Positions 1-9,869 of a stretch of DNA of 64,000 nt are shown here, piece after piece; position 1 is the stretch's first letter, and every line of letters starts with the position of its first letter. The notes beneath the pieces are model-generated. The model made no database searches and had not been told where the DNA came from. It was given only the letters and a program-made list of their open reading frames with translations. The DNA is from Athripsodes cinereus (Eukaryota; Arthropoda; Insecta; Trichoptera; Leptoceridae): the NCBI GenBank assembly GCA_947579605.1, contig OX388319.1, positions 21,527,447 to 21,591,446 on the forward strand, written 5' to 3'. The translations under genes were made by a program, and so were the position numbers.

Positions 1-28
1 ACCTATGAACCTACAATTATATAAATAA

Positions 29-84
29 CTAGCTGGCCCGGCGAACTTCGTACCGCCTAAGAATCAATGAACGATTTCATACAT
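29..84 (+). repeat. 5' end of a CTAGCTGGCCCGGCGAAC-type dispersed repeat
   Basis: The opening CTAGCTGGCCCGGCGAAC followed by TTCGTACCGCC matches the start of the repeat at 33,749. The matching 3' part lies at about 2,055-2,275, so this copy seems split by later insertions. It is a common insect interspersed repeat type, and I cannot assign its class. Confidence 0.55.
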
Positions 85-141
85 ACATCTTCTTCCCCTT
101 GTCCTAGTTCGGTCGGGGGCCCATTGCCCCTAAGTATCTAA

Positions 142-249
142 CTATATTAAAGAGATAACTGTCCACCGCTGCTTCCAGGACCTCTGGCCACTCCAAACCA
201 AGCCTTTCAACACATGTTCGACACCTGCCCTATCTTCTGCCCTCTCCCA
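142..249 (-). pseudogene. Reverse-transcriptase C-terminal scrap (non-LTR retrotransposon)
   Basis: The minus strand reads open for 35 codons to a TAG and contains WERAEDRAG and HVLKGL. This resembles the A.DR..W segment near the C-terminus of RTE/Jockey-type reverse transcriptases; the copy at 3,806-3,970 reads QAEDRARW in the same place. No catalytic region is present. The call rests on this short motif and on a GC content above the surroundings, so it is tentative. Confidence 0.3.
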
Positions 250-360
250 CAGACTTTATGAATGATTAATATTATTAATCTCTTTACAAACTCCCGTAAT
301 TGTCAAAGTGTGTCATCGAAGGTATAGTGTAAAAAAATATACCTAATTCATTTGGAACTT

Positions 361-706
361 TCGCAGTTTAGCGGCCCCACCCGTTGTCGAGTACTTTTTT
401 CCATAGAAAAAGTAATATTTTCAAAAACTTGAGGAAATTGTTGCCATATGGTGAATTATTTTTTGGTCACCAAATTTTTGGAAAATTCTTTTATAGGAAA
501 AAAAATTCGCAACTATGAAACTTGAGCGGCCCCACCCGTTGTCGAGTAATACGTATGGAATTTTAGGAAATTAATTTTCGAAGTGGATTTTTTGCCGGCA
601 AATTAAAATAATTCTACATATGGCAACAATTTCCTCAAGTTTCAAAAATATTACCTTTTCTATGGAAAAAAAGTACTCGACAACGGGTGGGGCCGCTAAA
701 CTGCGA
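361..706. mobile_element. MITE with about 90-bp terminal inverted repeats
   Basis: Positions 361-450 and 617-706 are near-perfect inverted repeats starting TCGCAGTTTAGCGGCC and ending at CATATG. A weaker match continues outward about 8 bp to AAC on each side. A third, direct copy of the arm core lies internally at 526-548. No coding capacity is seen. The target-site duplication and superfamily are not clear. Confidence 0.8.
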
Positions 707-719
707 ATGTTACATTAAT

Positions 720-955
720 TTTTTTTACATAGACAATTCACACACATCGAGCTAGTCCCAAACTTAGATGAATCTTGATTATGGGTACTAACGCGACGAT
801 ACACACATATACAATGCACTATATACATATATATGTAACACCCAGACCCAGGACAATTTGAAAAAGGTCATTCTTCACTTTGCCCTGTCCGGGAATCGAA
901 CCCGGGACCTCGTGACTCAAAGGAAAGAGCTCCGCGCCACACCGGCCGACATGAA
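720..955 (-). repeat. SINE-A, tRNA-related SINE, near complete
   Basis: Read on the minus strand, a tRNA-like head carries an A-box-like TGGCGCGGAGCTC and a B box GGGTTCGATTCCC (complement of 891-903). A shared body of about 160 bp follows, ending near GAATTGTCTATGT and a short A-run. Relatives lie at 21,636-21,872 and 28,827-28,988. tRNA-derived SINEs are transcribed by RNA polymerase III and mobilised by LINE proteins. Confidence 0.8.
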
Positions 956-1224
956 CAATTTATGTTGAACAATTATATTTAACTGAGATTTGTTTATAAA
1001 TTATCTGCAGTACGTAATATAATTATGTGAGGTACTATTTTTTTTTCAGGTAGATTTTACCTATTCATTTAAAATTTATAAAAATTCTTTCCATGATTTT
1101 TTAAAAATTTAAATATCAGAACTACAGATGTTAATTTGTATGGATAACGTTTTTAATTTGAGAATGTATAGAAAAATTATCATATAAATAGTCCAATCTA
1201 TAAAAAAAACTTCATTGTTGATTT

Positions 1225-1320
1225 TGTATAATTCTCCATATTGCATTTTTAGTTGAAATTAAAAATGTATGGCGTAAATAATTTTCTTCGTAATTTTTCT
1301 TCTCTGTCTGCAAATTTCAC
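1225..1320 (+). repeat. Partial duplicate of the 2,050-2,145 repeat segment
   Basis: A stretch centred on AAAAATGTATGGCGTAAATA and the following TTTTCTTC run recurs at 2,050-2,145. It is probably a second fragment of the CTAGCTG-type repeat whose 3' end lies at 2,275. Confidence 0.5.
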
Positions 1321-1505
1321 TACACAATCTTGCATCAGAACTACCTACATGAACACATTCTTATTTTCATCTTTAATAGCACAATTTTTGGTTCAATAAT
1401 AATTTTCCATCTGCAAAAATAAAATACAATTTCAAATATAATCTGTGCACGTCCACATTTATATGACAGAAGATCCATCGATACATAAATATTAGTCGAA
1501 TAAGT

Positions 1506-1919
1506 CGGTAGTTACATGGCAATAGGTTGTATCTCGCATTTTTTGCGTTTTCAAGTTTGTTCCATAAAATGCTCAAAATAGTGTAATATTTGATGTGGCA
1601 AAAGGATATGTCTCTTTATAGTCAGAATAAAGAGAGAAAAGACGTAACTTATTGACATGTAGAAAGATTGTTTTCATCAACATGGCAAAAAAACTCAAAT
1701 ATTTTTAAACTGCAAGAAATTATTTAGTGAATGTTACATACATCTTGTAGAAGAAATTATTAAGAGAATGTTACATCTATCTTGTAGAAATAATAATTAC
1801 CTTCATTTTGATATATAATGCTCGAAATTTGGCTGAAATATCTCTTTTGCAAACTTTGTTTTTGCTCTCCTATAAAATTATGTTTTAGTGAGATACAACC
1901 TATTGCCATGTAACTACCG
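1506..1919. mobile_element. Non-autonomous TIR element with perfect 30-bp arms
   Basis: Positions 1,506-1,535 and 1,890-1,919 are perfect 30-bp inverted repeats beginning CGGTAGTTACATGGCAATAG. The 354-bp interior is AT-rich and non-coding. A direct 9-mer AAATATTAG occurs at 1,487-1,495 and 1,933-1,941, outside the arms. It could be a 9-bp target duplication as in Mutator-like elements, but the intervening ends do not pair well. Confidence 0.65.
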
Positions 1920-2054
1920 AATTATAGTAAACAAATATTAGTACACATTTCGTTCATATTAGTTATAGTAATTTGGTTCTTAATATAGCAGAACCTACGG
2001 ATTATTTTAGCACAATGCAACAGTCGACGTGGGGGCGCTAATAGCGTATGGACT

Positions 2055-2275
2055 CTCCATATTGTTTTTATTTTTGAAATTAAAAATGTATGGCGTAAAT
2101 AATTTTCTTCATATTTTTTCTTCCCGTGAATTTGTAAGATGTTTTAATAGCCTATAGTTTATTCCGGGCGGAGAAGAATCCAACAAATCAAAGATCATTC
2201 AAATCGGTACAGCCATTCTTGAGTTATAAGTGTTGTAACACACACGTCTTCCTTTTATATATTAGATTTGTATGT
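2055..2275 (+). repeat. 3' end of the CTAGCTG-type dispersed repeat
   Basis: This contains GAGAAGAATCCAACAAATCA, then AAATCGGTACAGCCATTCTT and GAGTTATAAG, ending near TTATATATTAGA. The same series closes the copy at 33,749-34,030, and a diverged version closes the one at 54,345-54,685. Confidence 0.6.
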
Positions 2276-2313
2276 TACAGTTTATAAGAATTCCGTAATA
2301 ATCTACATAATGT

Positions 2314-2470
2314 AATTCACTGTGTCGGTGTTTAGGTAGTAGAATTCCATATCGAAAAATAAAACAGGTGTTTTATTCTACTAAAGATTTTATTTTGTGA
2401 GAGAGACGTCTTTCGTCTTATGAGGAGATTGACAATGTCCTCATAAGACGAAAGACGTCTCTCTTACATA
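2314..2470 (+). mobile_element. Foldback MITE family F, copy 1 (right end missing)
   Basis: The left terminus reads AATTCACTGTGTCGGTG. The core is a hairpin with 28-bp arms at 2,399-2,426 and 2,438-2,465 (27 of 28 paired) and an 11-nt loop, with GACGTCTTTCGTCTTATGAG in the arm. The right terminal repeat seen in the copy at 11,458 is absent. Other copies are at 14.1, 21.9, 35.0 and 43.1 kb. Confidence 0.75.
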
Positions 2471-2584
2471 ATGTAAATTACTATCAAACTAGTAGTTGGG
2501 TAGGTACTTAAAAGGGCTGCTTATAGATGGGTACTTGGAAAATCAATACATCGTAGGTATATATTTTTTTTCATTTTTTTTTCA

Positions 2585-3025
2585 TTGAGTGAACGGGAGT
2601 TCAGGAGGGCTTTCTCGGGGGCCCTGGATCCATCTATTGTTCCATACGGGAATTTGCTTCTCTTACTTCTGTAGTTTTGAATGGGTTTTTGACATAGTAA
2701 ACAATACTTTTAGGAATTGTATTTATAGACTTTGGTTTGTATTTTTTACGTTTTTTTATGTATGTTTTAGCGTAATAATAAATAACAATATTAATAACAC
2801 TTTATTGTCAAATATAAAATGCATACATATTGCCTTGAGGCAATGTCTTCCAGTTAGCATTTTTTCTTTCTTCATTTTTTTTATAAAATAAAGTACCTCA
2901 AATTAAAGTTTATCAGATGGTAAGAAAGGGATCTTGATTGGTTTTGCAAATTGTTATAATTGTTATATTTATTTTACTGTTATAACTGTATGACCCATAA
3001 AGAATAAATAAAATAAAAAATAAAA
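2585..3025 (+). repeat. Probable LINE 3' UTR and tail, unassigned
   Basis: A short open segment and AT-rich stretch end in AAAGAATAAATAAAATAAAA, the type of A-rich tail seen at 3' ends of insect non-LTR elements. No reverse-transcriptase motif could be read, so the assignment is weak. Confidence 0.3.
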
Positions 3026-3485
3026 TGTATGTAGGTACATGAGCTCACGAGGGGATTTGTTTCCACTCTACGTTTCTGAAAGGAATGTTAAGAGTTCTGT
3101 AGTACTTATCACATTTATGTAGCGCGACAGAGGGACGCAATAAGGTTTTATGCTGCAAATCAAATCAACTTCACAATACAGTATTATATCTCTTACCCCA
3201 TATATTTTATATGTATGGTATTTATTACATTATATACTATATCATACATATTCTAAAGCAGTGGTATCCAACCTTTTCATCTCCGCGAACCGGTCAAAGT
3301 TTGATAATTTTACTGCGGCCTGCTTATAGGGAGACGTTGATTTTTAACCTTGAAGACCTTTTTGAGTATTAGAATTTTAAGGTCTTTCTTTTAGCACTCA
3401 AATTTTCTATCCCCGCCTCCCTCGTCGCCAGATTTTCAATAAAGTATAGGGATTCGACTTAGGTACTTGATTATGTCCTATTCCT

Positions 3486-3688
3486 GAGGCCTGAGTCAAT
3501 AACACACTGTCACGTCACGTTCCCGCTCCGTTAACGTTCGAGTATAGACAAAGTTGCAAGCAAGGGTCAATTTCGTTGCTAAGATACACAATAGTTACGA
3601 AAATTAACACTTTGGCGCAACATCGTCTGCACCCGAACGCTAACGGACCGGGAACGTGACGCGAAAGTGTGTTATTGACTCAGGCCTC
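3486..3688. mobile_element. Palindromic MITE family H, copy nested in hAT 1
   Basis: This 203-bp element has ends GAGGCCTGAGTCAATAACAC and its inverse, pairing along most of its length. The copy at 26,569-26,771 has exactly the same length. A partial copy is at 26,773 and a diverged one at 38,855. Confidence 0.8.
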
Positions 3689-3805
3689 TGATCACTCGTA
3701 AACAAGTGGGTGGCCTTTAAATAATAGAATAAAATAGGTTTTTTTTAGAAATAAGACGTGAGCCAGACAGTCTGAAAAATTAAAACAATTTTGTCTGGTG
3801 GAGTC

Positions 3806-3970
3806 GAAGGAAGAAGAAACAGGGGCCGAATACCAACAAGATGGTCAGATCATGTGAGAGATCCTGCAGGGGGTACAGTGTATGAGGCGTTTAGGCAGGC
3901 GGAGGACAGGGCACGGTGGAGGAGCTTGTCGCTTGGTTGGGGTCATGGTGGTCACGATCCTCAGCATTGA
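3806..3970 (+). pseudogene. Reverse-transcriptase C-terminal fragment inside hAT 1
   Basis: Fifty-four codons read open to TGA and include NRGRIPTRWSDHV, QAEDRARWRSL and a terminal GGHDPQH. The GRPPTRW.D, A.DR..W and HDPQ patterns are the usual C-terminal tail of RTE-like non-LTR reverse transcriptases. The catalytic domain is absent, so this is dead sequence. It lies between the nested MITE and the right end of the hAT element and was carried or inserted there. Confidence 0.55.
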
Positions 3971-4273
3971 GGGACCGACTTGGAAGAATATAATATAACA
4001 AATACATCAAAATTATGTATATATGAAAACTAAGTTTAAAATATCGAAAAAATGACACAACAAAAAAAGGGCTGACTTTCACGTTCTAATAGTTGCCCGA
4101 AACCATTTGTTTCTCAGACTGGGAGTTGAGAACCACTGTTCTAAAGCATCTTATTATAGGAGAAATACCTTTCTATCACAAGATTCTGTAGATTGAGTAG
4201 CATATTTGACTGTTATTCAATATTGATCGAAGCCACTGGAAAAACATTCGTTAAACAAGAATATAAGTTTCAG

Positions 4274-4484
4274 CAGGGCTACTCTTGAAAAAACTAAACA
4301 CGATCTTAATCTAGTCTTGATCTTGATCATACGACGCACGAAGTGACTATTGGCCAAAAATACACGCAAACCGATCGCGCGTTAGCGGTAACGCGGTGTT
4401 TTTGACCATAGTCCTTTCGTGCGTCGTATGATCAAGATCAAGACTAGATTAAGATCGCGTTTAGTTTTGTCAAGAGTAACCCTG
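4274..4484. mobile_element. MITE family G, copy 1
   Basis: This 211-bp imperfect palindrome has ends CAGGGCTACTCTTG and the inverse of CAGGGTTACTCTTG. The arms share CTAGTCTTGATCTTGATCAT and a central CGATCGCGCGTTAGCGGTA. The copy at 17,813-18,023 has the same length and is almost identical inside. The superfamily is undecided. Confidence 0.8.
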
Positions 4485-4696
4485 ATACATGATTATGATT
4501 ATATACATAGATACTGTGTACTTATTATGTTTAAAGTAAGTCGTAAAGCAGCAACTATTCACTTTTTGTTTTATCTTTAGTCTATAATAATATATTGTCA
4601 CACCAATGTGATCTGTATTGAAATAGACATAATGGCAAAAATGCTTTGAAGGTATCGTATACCTTTTATGATTTCTTCAAATTCAATGATGCATGC

Positions 4697-4935
4697 ATGA
4701 GTATGGGGGCGTGAATAAACGCGGACGTTCGAGTACCACGTGACTATCACGTGGATCAAATTTTAAAGGACGGCTGTGGGTTAAGGAAGAGAAATCGACG
4801 TGCGTGTATGAGAAATTGTATGAATCTAGAAGAAGTGAAAGAAGTATGTACCTAAGAATAGATCTATATGACGTTTCGTTCTCTCTGCTTACCCCACATG
4901 AGATGAGGCGTGGGGGTATAGATAGATAGATAGAT
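4697..4935 (+). pseudogene. RTE-1 retrotransposon 3' end with GATA-type tail
   Basis: This aligns with the C-terminal coding end of RTE-1 at 16,390-16,622: KRGR-type sequence, HVDQILKDG, RACMRNC, EEVKEVC, then the final YPT segment and GGGTATAGATAGATAG tail. It carries stops and small indels, so it is not functional. Only the last 230 bp or so are present, the usual 5' truncation. A family S copy abuts the tail directly. Confidence 0.7.
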
Positions 4936-5064
4936 GGGTGGCAAACCTCATCGCTGAATTTAAGATGCAAAATGTCTCCTTTTTTACAAACATCTACTTT
5001 TTACAGAACATTCGAATATTTACGGAAATAAGTGGGAGACCAATTCTTTGCCGGGTGCTCCGCG
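4934..5064 (-). repeat. Family S repeat, partial copy
   Basis: On the plus strand it reads CCTCATCGCTGAATTTAAGA, then the GAAC.TTCGAA segment, then GGGAGACCAATTCTTTGCCG and GGTGCTCC. It lacks the 3' TAG tail half and begins exactly where the RTE-1 GATA tail ends. Confidence 0.75.
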
Positions 5065-5404
5065 AATTATGAATTGGCTACTGTAGTTAATTAGCCTTTG
5101 TTCAAAATATGGAGTTAATTATGAGGAAAATTAATACCACAAATAACTAAAGCAATTCTGAAAATTAAATTTCAATTTAATTCCAAAACACTTGAAATGT
5201 TTAAAACAATCGTACTTAATTAAATTTATTATTTAATTTAGTTGGCTTGCGTAAAATATTATTGTATTATTGCATGAATTTTTTAATTTACATTATGATC
5301 TATTTTAACATGGCATAATGAACCAGTAAAATAATTAGAAGACCAACTGTATGTATTAAATATACAAGTGGTCTTCTCTGTGCTTATAAAAAAATAAGAC
5401 GATC

Positions 5405-5700
5405 GGGATGAATGGAATACCTCATCGCTGAATTGAAGATGGCAAATGTCTTATTTTTATTTTATTTACTTTATTCTTTACTGGTTACATTGGTTAGAAG
5501 TAAATTTACTTAAATATTCATTTAAATCATAAACAATCATACAATCAATATACAGAGGGCGGGTTTATCGCAGAGGCGCGATTTATTCCAACTAACCCAA
5601 TTTCAATTATTCGCGAAGTTTTTGAATGTCCTAAATTTTAGAGGACACTCGAAAATTTGTTTAAATGTGTGGGAGTCACGGTTTTTGCCTTGCACTGAAG
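5405..5700 (-). repeat. Family S copy split by a younger insertion
   Basis: The S sequence runs to AATGTCTTA near 5,450 and resumes at AATGTCCTA near 5,626 before the GAGGACACTCGAAAA segment. The intervening 170 bp or so is the TTTA-tailed repeat. The repeated AATGTCYTA is the likely target-site duplication. Confidence 0.6.
5451..5624 (-). repeat. Short retroelement with TAAA-rich 3' tail, inserted in S
   Basis: On the minus strand it carries GATAAACCCGCCCTCTGTAT, an ACCAGTAAAGAATAAA-like end and a TAAA-rich tail. Relatives lie at 7,035, 24,905, 39,058 and (tail-less) 40,130. The flanking AATGTCYTA repeats support a retroposition event. It could be a SINE or a severely 5'-truncated LINE. Confidence 0.6.
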
Positions 5701-6255
5701 TAGCATTCACATTCTTTCACTTTGGATGATTATCCAGAGTATCAGGGTCAAACATGTTCACCGAAAGTGAACATGTCTGTTCACACTTTTTCATCCTTTA
5801 TTTCACTGCCATATCAACGCTCACGGTTATGTTGCATGACGTATTTTCGTAAAAAAATAATTAAATAAATAAAAAATTAAAAACAAAACTTATCAAAAAT
5901 TAAAACAAATCAATAAAATTCTCGAAAGCATGATAATTTTGTACATGATACTACAAATTCATAGAGAATAAGACAAATAATTGGATAAAATTTGTTTATG
6001 GTCGAATTGGTTCAAGACACACATGAGGGGCACCCACTGCCGCATATAAGCTCCGTCCACGTGCACGACCTTATGCAGCAAGGGCTCCATAAGAGATGGT
6101 CGTTTCAGTGAAAGGACCTTTCATCAAAATAATGTCGGGTGGTTTCATCCGTCATCGCTAGTGATCACTATTGATGAAACGCCTGTTCACGCCTTTTCAT
6201 TTTGGAGGATCATCCAGAGTGATCACTGAAAGTGAATAATTGTGAACGCCCCTTA
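5700..6255. mobile_element. Possible foldback element, GTTCAC-rich ends
   Basis: GATGATTATCCAGAGT at the left and GGATCATCCAGAGTGATCAC at the right flank an AT-rich core. Each flank also has TTCACTTT and GTGAAC inverted motifs, including the short palindrome at CATGTTCACCGAAAGTGAAC. The right limit GAACGCCCCTTAAG is plausible as a terminus, but no target duplication was found. Confidence 0.35.
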
Positions 6256-6753
6256 AGATATATTTTTCAGTTTTGTTGTTAGATATACTATTACATAATA
6301 CACATATGTAGGTATACTCTTTCTTCATTTTATCTAATTTCACGAAACTTCCAGCTAACAACTTGACTGGAACATAAAGTATAAAGCTAAACATCGTTTA
6401 AGCTGAAACTTTTTACTTTAGTTACCCTTATAATGGAAGGTCACGCCAAATAAACATCTTATCTTATTTTTAGGTAGCTTCGTAAGTTTATTTTTACACG
6501 GAGTCTATATTTACTTAACCCAATTATTTTTATTTGATTTTAGTCTCTTCTTGATTTATTCTTTCGTCTGACACCTACCTGCTCGTCCTTTTTTTAATCT
6601 GATATTATTTTTAGAGTAGAAGATGTTATGCTATGCCTTCTTTAGATCACAACCGCTTCCTACCCAATTACCATAGATAAATTTAAGTGTAGTTTAACAG
6701 CCATAAATACTTTTTATTTCTATTTTTAACAATAAGATTATAAGAATATTATA

Positions 6754-7013
6754 CTACTAATACTACTACTACTATACCATCACGGCATATCCTACAAGTG
6801 GGGTAGCCAGCAGACCAGCTGCATGTAATAAAGATGCAAGCTGTCCTCATCGTCCCAATATTAAATGAAGAAATTCAGAATGGATGGCATACCTCATCGC
6901 TGAATTTAAGATGTAAAATGTCTTAATTTTTTCGAACATCTGCCTTTTACAGGACACTCGAAAACTTACGGAGAAGAGTGGGAGACCAATTCTTTACCGG
7001 GTGCTCCACGGGA
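6754..7013 (-). repeat. Family S repeat, full-length copy
   Basis: Reading on the minus strand, it runs from CCGTGGAGCACCCGGTAAAG through the GAGTGTCCTGTAAAAGGCAG and CAGCGATGAGGTATGCC blocks to GGCTACCCCACTTGTAGG, ATGCCGTGATGGTATAG and a TAG-repeat tail. It is one of the best copies for deriving a consensus. Confidence 0.85.
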
Positions 7014-7034
7014 TATTATATTCCCACGTAATTT

Positions 7035-7195
7035 CTATTCTCTGGTTATTTTTTTTTATTTATTTATTTATTATATTGGTTACAAACTCAACCATTACAA
7101 AGTATCATTAAATTATCAATTATACAATTCAATGTACAAAAGGCGAGGTTACCGCTAAATTGCGATATCTTCCGACCAAACCGATTAATAAAAAA
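7035..7195 (-). repeat. TAAA-tailed short repeat, second copy
   Basis: A TTTA-rich run is followed by TTGGTTACAAACTC and CAATTCAATGTACAAAAGGC, matching 24,905-25,065. It directly follows the head of the full S copy. Confidence 0.55.
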
Positions 7196-7199
7196 ATAC

Positions 7200-9280
7200 T
7201 AACATATTATATACTATTTTTACCATAAACTTGTACTATGCAGGATGTAAGATTTTATAATATATATATTATATACATAGCCACACATAAGGCCATACAT
7301 GCAGATAAATAAAAATAATGCAAGATAAAATAGTAAAAAGTAAAACAGATACGTGTATCTAAAAATTCACATAATGATTAGTGATTTATACAAGAGAAAA
7401 AAAAGAACATCTTATGCTTGCGGTATGCACAATGGCGCATGCATATTATGTGAAAAGAATTTGGGAGGCAGTAGGTAGCCCACTCCTCAAAACTGACGTG
7501 AAAATATTTCATTTTGTACCATATATAATCAATCAGTATTGTCACAGAATTTTTACTAGAAAAGAGAAGTACCTAACTTTCATATTTATTTGTGTGTTAA
7601 ACCTATGGAATATTAAAACACCATAAAAAATTATTCTTTTGATTTTTTAGATAATAGTTTATTCAGTATAGGTTTGTAACAGTGTTCCTTTACTAATTTA
7701 TCATTCCTTTGATAGATGGATATCTTTTGAATTCTTTAATAATTGTATTTTGATACCTGTGAATAACGGAATATCAGATCTCAAAAATAAAAATGGCTGA
7801 GAAAAATGGCGGTTTAAGTTTCTAGGACACACATTTTTTCAAAAAGTTGCCATTTAGTGCTTTATTTGTTAATACTTTCTGAAAATATGTACTTTGGTTT
7901 CATAATGTAAAGCCTGGTTTGATTAACATATTTAATAACTTTAAAAAAATATACTTATTTATTGAAGTCTATGTTATGCTGTTTAGTTTACCGATGTAGT
8001 GTAAAAGGTTAATGCCGTATATTGTCCAAAACAAATAAATTAAATTTTCTTGTATTGCAACATTTAATTTATTTGTTTGAAATAAACACATGATACCTGA
8101 ACGGCAAAAATATATGACAAATAAAATCATAATAAATTAATTGAAAGTTGAACACGAAATCACATACCTATGCCATGTCAATAAAACATTAAATATTCCC
8201 ATCACATACCACATTTAAATTCATCATTAAGAGATATAATATAATTGCAATCGATTCCATCAAACTGCGTAACAAATTCATTTTGTAATCATTTTCGCAT
8301 TATAAATATAACAATATAGAATTGACGTGCTAGCGACATAGTATCTCGCTATGCAATATGCTTCGATCACAGTCATAAAAAGGCCGTTATTAGTTAATGT
8401 ACCTATGTACTCAACAGAACATAATGACTTGAAACAGGAATTTGTGAGATTCTGAAATGTATTATGGGTGAAGTGCACTTGAACCAGCCAAAGCCAATTC
8501 GTTGTCATTGGAACACCTTTCTTGTTTCCTACTAAAAGGAGTTTATACAATCTGCTGGTTGTGCAGATGATGCTGTGTCTGTTGAGTAATATTCTAAGCG
8601 TTATATGATTTGTCAGCTCGCTATAATGATCATTAGAGATTTAAAATTTATCCAACGAACTCTCAACGAATGTTTTCTACTACTTTTTTTATAAATTCAA
8701 ATAAATAAAACCAGAAACAACTAACAGATAAATCGTGTATTCTCCTATCAACTAGCTACATGTTTAGTTTGAATTATCATAGGTGTATAGTTTTTATAGA
8801 TCGCAGTTGTCTTATTTGAATCATTCATAGCGAGCCAACGGTCTTTGCCTTTGAACTGTTTTAAAAATATATGCAGAGTCAACACCATCGATGTTTTTAA
8901 ATAGCCAACAAGAAAGGGGCTTCATTGACTGTTTATACCTTTGGCTCGCTGGTTTATTAGCGAACAATGGTTTATATTATTTTGCCATAATACAAGATAC
9001 AAAACACATTTTTATTTCGGAACAGTAGTGAATTTCTTAGTAAATTAGGTAAATATGCTTCGCATTTATAGAGCATTGTATGTAACTAATGAATATTTCA
9101 GCAATTTAATGAATGGGTTCAAATCACGATCACTACTAAGCGAAAGAAAATTGTTAAAGGAAATGAGCGATACGTGTTCAGTTCCGTTCTTCTACATGAA
9201 AATGTGAACCGGAGTGGTAGTGTGAAAGAGCTGTTATTAACAGGAACTGCTACTAAAAAAAAATTGTAAAGAAATATCTG
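7200..9280. other. AT-rich stretch without recognisable features
   Basis: Short open frames on either strand (such as 7,381-7,626 and the minus strand of 8,278-8,550) have no recognisable motifs or codon bias. I see no repeat family, tRNA or regulatory structure that can be supported. Confidence 0.5.
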
Positions 9281-9466
9281 CAAAAGGCATGTATTCCCAA
9301 AACATCTTGTGTAAGATATTTTACACCTTCAATTCACCAGTGATGAGGTATGACACCCATCCTTAACACCTGAACTTTCATTATCACGCGAGGGGAACTT
9401 GCATATCTGATACTTGCAGTTTTTCTGTAGTCACTCTACCCGTAGGAAATGTCGTTATGGTATAAA
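9281..9466 (+). repeat. Family S repeat, degraded copy
   Basis: GATATTTTACACCTTCAATT, GATGAGGTATGACACCCATC, GGGGAACTTGCAT and ATGTCGTTATGGTATAA follow in S order, with many substitutions. Confidence 0.55.
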
Positions 9467-9499
9467 TTAATGAATGAATATCTGTCTTATTATCTATAC

Positions 9500-9830
9500 C
9501 AAGGGACGCCAACCCGCACATGCGGCCCGCGGGGTGCCTGCTTGTGGCCCGCGATGCATATGCACACTTTTTATAATAGTCGGTACAAGTACCCGTTACA
9601 TTTTTAAAAAAAGGTATTTTGAGAAAATATTCTTCAAGATAACTGAGGAGTTTTGAAACATTTCAAATTCCTATACCATTTTGAAAATTTGGCGACGGGG
9701 TGGTAGAAATTTTGAGGTGAACTAAAATTATCAAATGTTTCATAATTATATGGAGAATATTGTTTTGCGGCCCGGTAGGAAATCTCGTTCTGAAATTTGG
9801 CCCGGCTGCTGAAAAGGTTGGCCACCCATG
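9500..9830 (+). mobile_element. Non-autonomous hAT element 2, 331 bp with 8-bp TSD
   Basis: The element starts CAAGGGACGCCAACC and ends with the inverse of CATGGGTGGCCAACC (12 of 15 match). It is flanked by ATCTATAC at 9,492-9,499 and 9,831-9,838. Subterminal GCGGCCCG motifs lie at both ends, as in Charlie-like hAT elements. Positions 9,589-9,714 are shared with hAT element 4, although their termini differ. Confidence 0.85.
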
Positions 9831-9869
9831 ATCTATACCATTATGAAATCTCTCACAAGTCAAAAGATT

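Larger units (their letters stand above)
3259..4138 (+). mobile_element. Non-autonomous hAT element 1, 880 bp with 8-bp TSD
   Basis: The element starts CAGTGGTATCCAACC and ends in the inverse of CAGTGGTTCTCAACT. It is flanked by the identical 8-mer TTCTAAAG at 3,251-3,258 and 4,139-4,146. Termini of CAG-type with 8-bp duplications are diagnostic of hAT transposons, and CAGTGGTTCTCAA is the style of Charlie-like elements. No transposase is encoded. The interior holds a nested MITE (3,486-3,688) and a reverse-transcriptase fragment (3,806-3,970). Confidence 0.85.

Noticed and set aside
2399..2465. Rho-independent terminator or CRISPR repeat
   Set aside because: The hairpin belongs to a dispersed MITE family with copies at 11.3 and 21.9 kb, and the genome is eukaryotic.
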